Source: Neisseriales bacterium (GTDB taxonomy: Bacteria > Pseudomonadota > Gammaproteobacteria > Burkholderiales > UBA11063). Taken from it: a DNA stretch of 33,375 nucleotides. How positions within the stretch are numbered: the first letter of the stretch is position 1; every line of letters begins with the position of its first letter. Location: the NCBI GenBank assembly GCA_008017145.1, contig SSGY01000224.1, positions 1 through 33,375 on the forward strand, read 5' to 3'. Of this stretch, positions 32,084-33,375 are shown piece by piece. The notes below the pieces were generated by a model. That model was not told the origin of the DNA, ran no database searches, and worked only from the letters and a program-made list of their open reading frames with translations. The position numbers and the translations under genes are program-made.

Positions 32084-33139
32084 ATGAAATTAAAAATGAT
32101 CATCGGAACTTTAGTTGCAACTCTTTCTACTTCTGTTTTTGCTGCTGCACCAACTACGACGGCGTTTACTAATTTTATGAATAACGTATCAAGTGACTTA
32201 TCTAAAGTAAATAACGCACAAAGCGCACAAAATAATTCATATAATGAATTTAATCGTCAATTAGTAATTACTGCCAAAGCTAATGGTAATTCAAGTGTGA
32301 TGGTGTCATTTTTAAATGCCTATGAAGCAAAATCTTTACCTCATCTAGTTAGAGCAAATCAGGCTATCACAAGTATTAAACCAGGTGCAAGCAGAAACGA
32401 TATTGCACAAAACCTTAATTTAGCAAAATCAGAGATTAATCAATATCAAGATACTCGCATGCAATTATTTAGTGATAGTGGGAATAATCAAGGTGGATAT
32501 TTCATTGTGAACCGCGAAGCAAATTTATTCTTGTGTACTTATGAAAATAGTGAAGTACAAAAAGGCAAGGGGATTTTCAAATGGTTGAAAACTGTTGTTA
32601 ATACAACAAAAGTTGCTGATTGTATCGTATCACATGAGGCTAATACTAGCAAAGATTTAGACAAAAAGGCGCAAGTTTATGCAGCTACCGTTGGTGCTGT
32701 TTCTACTACAGCAAACGTATTTTTAGCTAATGCGACTTATTTCTCTGAAGATCAATTTGCTGGTCGTGTTAATGATTTTGTAACTACTCAAAAAGCAGAT
32801 ACTAAGTCTGACGTTAGAAAAGTAATAGATGGAAATATTAATCATTCAACTTGTGCTGCTTCTATAGATGGCTTCAGAGATGGATTTAATGCTTCAATGG
32901 CTTCAAATACTTCATTAAAATCTTTATTGCTTGCATCTCAACCTGGTTCAAAAGTACGTACTGCGCTTAATATCTTTGGTGCAGATCAAAATAATATTAT
33001 TGGTGATGCATTAAATATTACGTATGTTAGTTTGACTGGTAAAAAACTTCAAGATAGCTCTAAAGATTATGATATTTGTGATTATAATCTTTATAAGTCC
33101 AACAAAGCTAATAATGTTTACTTAGAGCTTGTTTGCTAA
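32084..33139 (+). CDS. Exported protein of unknown function
   Basis: I do not recognise this 351-residue protein. It has a clean signal peptide (MKLKMIIGTLVATLSTSVFA, about 1-20). The mature part is rich in N, S, A and T with amphipathic helical stretches (SSDLSKVNNAQSAQNN, NLAKSEINQYQ). It holds several spaced cysteines, including the final residue (LELVC), so a terminal disulfide is possible. The frame is open from GTG 32042, but the ATG at 32084 with AAAGGA about 6 nt upstream starts the signal peptide. It stands alone, behind a terminator and just before an insertion sequence that begins within 50 bp of its stop. Confidence 0.7.
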   Translation: MKLKMIIGTLVATLSTSVFAAAPTTTAFTNFMNNVSSDLSKVNNAQSAQNNSYNEFNRQLVITAKANGNSSVMVSFLNAYEAKSLPHLVRANQAITSIKPGASRNDIAQNLNLAKSEINQYQDTRMQLFSDSGNNQGGYFIVNREANLFLCTYENSEVQKGKGIFKWLKTVVNTTKVADCIVSHEANTSKDLDKKAQVYAATVGAVSTTANVFLANATYFSEDQFAGRVNDFVTTQKADTKSDVRKVIDGNINHSTCAASIDGFRDGFNASMASNTSLKSLLLASQPGSKVRTALNIFGADQNNIIGDALNITYVSLTGKKLQDSSKDYDICDYNLYKSNKANNVYLELVC

Positions 33140-33375
33140 GTCCAAGTTGAGTTAAAATCGGATTAGATTAACAACGTTTATGCAGATTATGACAAATTAC
33201 GCAAGCAACTTAACAGATAAAGAATGGATCCTAGTTGAACCATTTGTCAAACAAGGAAAAATGGGGCGCCCCAGAGAAATAAAGACAAGAGAGGTGGTAA
33301 ATGCGGTTCTTTACGTCATTAAAACTGGTTGTCAATGGAGATTTCTGCCTTCAGACTTTCCTAATTGGCATACTG
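33140..33375 (+). mobile_element. Left part of an IS5-type insertion sequence (cut by window end)
   Basis: The transposase reading frame begins 40 bp after the preceding gene and continues past the window. I cannot fix the terminal inverted repeat; it should lie in about 33140-33175, so the left boundary is approximate. Confidence 0.6.
33180..33375 (+). CDS. IS5-family transposase, N-terminal part (DUF4096), partial
   Basis: An ATG at 33180 opens a frame with no stop to the window end (65 codons). The product contains NLTDKEWILVEPFV, GRPREIKTREVVNAVLYVIK and TGCQWRFLPSDFPNWHT, the typical DUF4096 start of IS5-group transposases (IS427/IS1031 type). An in-frame ATG at 33189 (MTNYASNLTD) may be the real start; neither has a strong ribosome binding site. 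Many members of this group make a second frame by programmed frameshift, which would lie beyond the window. Confidence 0.85.
   Translation, partial: MQIMTNYASNLTDKEWILVEPFVKQGKMGRPREIKTREVVNAVLYVIKTGCQWRFLPSDFPNWHT

Overview
This window is AT-rich DNA from a Gram-negative proteobacterium. It encodes signal-peptide and lipoprotein exports, an outer-membrane beta-barrel ending in tryptophan, an SMC-type condensin rather than MukB, and the neighbouring algH and ruvX genes. The SMC N-terminus and the gene set fit a low-GC betaproteobacterium, perhaps Neisseriales, better than an enteric gammaproteobacterium. That placement is inference from sequence feel only.

Layout. 1-2350: secreted C69 dipeptidase, greA, and a small Ala/Lys/His-rich exported protein. 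2640-7210: a 2-Cys peroxiredoxin, a NIF3-family protein, a prokaryotic glutamate-receptor-like membrane protein, a GNAT acetyltransferase and a PnuC-type transporter. 7230-7355: a MITE-like imperfect palindrome. 7530-12650: beta-helix lipoprotein, GST-family protein, PLP-dependent decarboxylase and LysE-type exporter. 12880-14470: a sulfur module of persulfide dioxygenase and TauE/SafE permease, behind a promoter with two matched palindromic operators. 14518-18127: a perfect 23-bp hairpin, then a two-gene AAA ATPase plus subtilisin-like protease cassette that I recognise as ietAS. That family was described as a plasmid-stability toxin-antitoxin pair and later listed among antiphage systems (the Iet system of Gao et al.; recalled, not looked up). 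18223-23695: smc, then the overlapping genes algH, ruvX and a metallo-beta-lactamase-fold hydrolase. 23727-26319: a signal-less VirB1-like lytic transglycosylase, an outer-membrane barrel and a small four-cysteine exported protein. 26449-28733: mnmG overlapping a GtrA-family gene. 28843-31783: a marR-azoR-yceI operon divergent from a FUSC-family membrane protein, with paired operators between them. 32084-33375: an unrecognised exported protein, then the start of an IS5-type insertion sequence cut by the window edge.

The strongest candidate for an unusual system is ietAS. The pair has an extended -10 promoter, a structured leader, a C-terminal helix-turn-helix on the ATPase, a near-coupled TTG start for the protease, and arginine codon use (AGA/AGG) unlike smc and mnmG. 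The two paired-operator promoters (12887-12943 and 30612-30668) are the clearest regulatory architecture. Several apparent upstream starts lack ribosome binding sites, so I chose internal starts and explain each.
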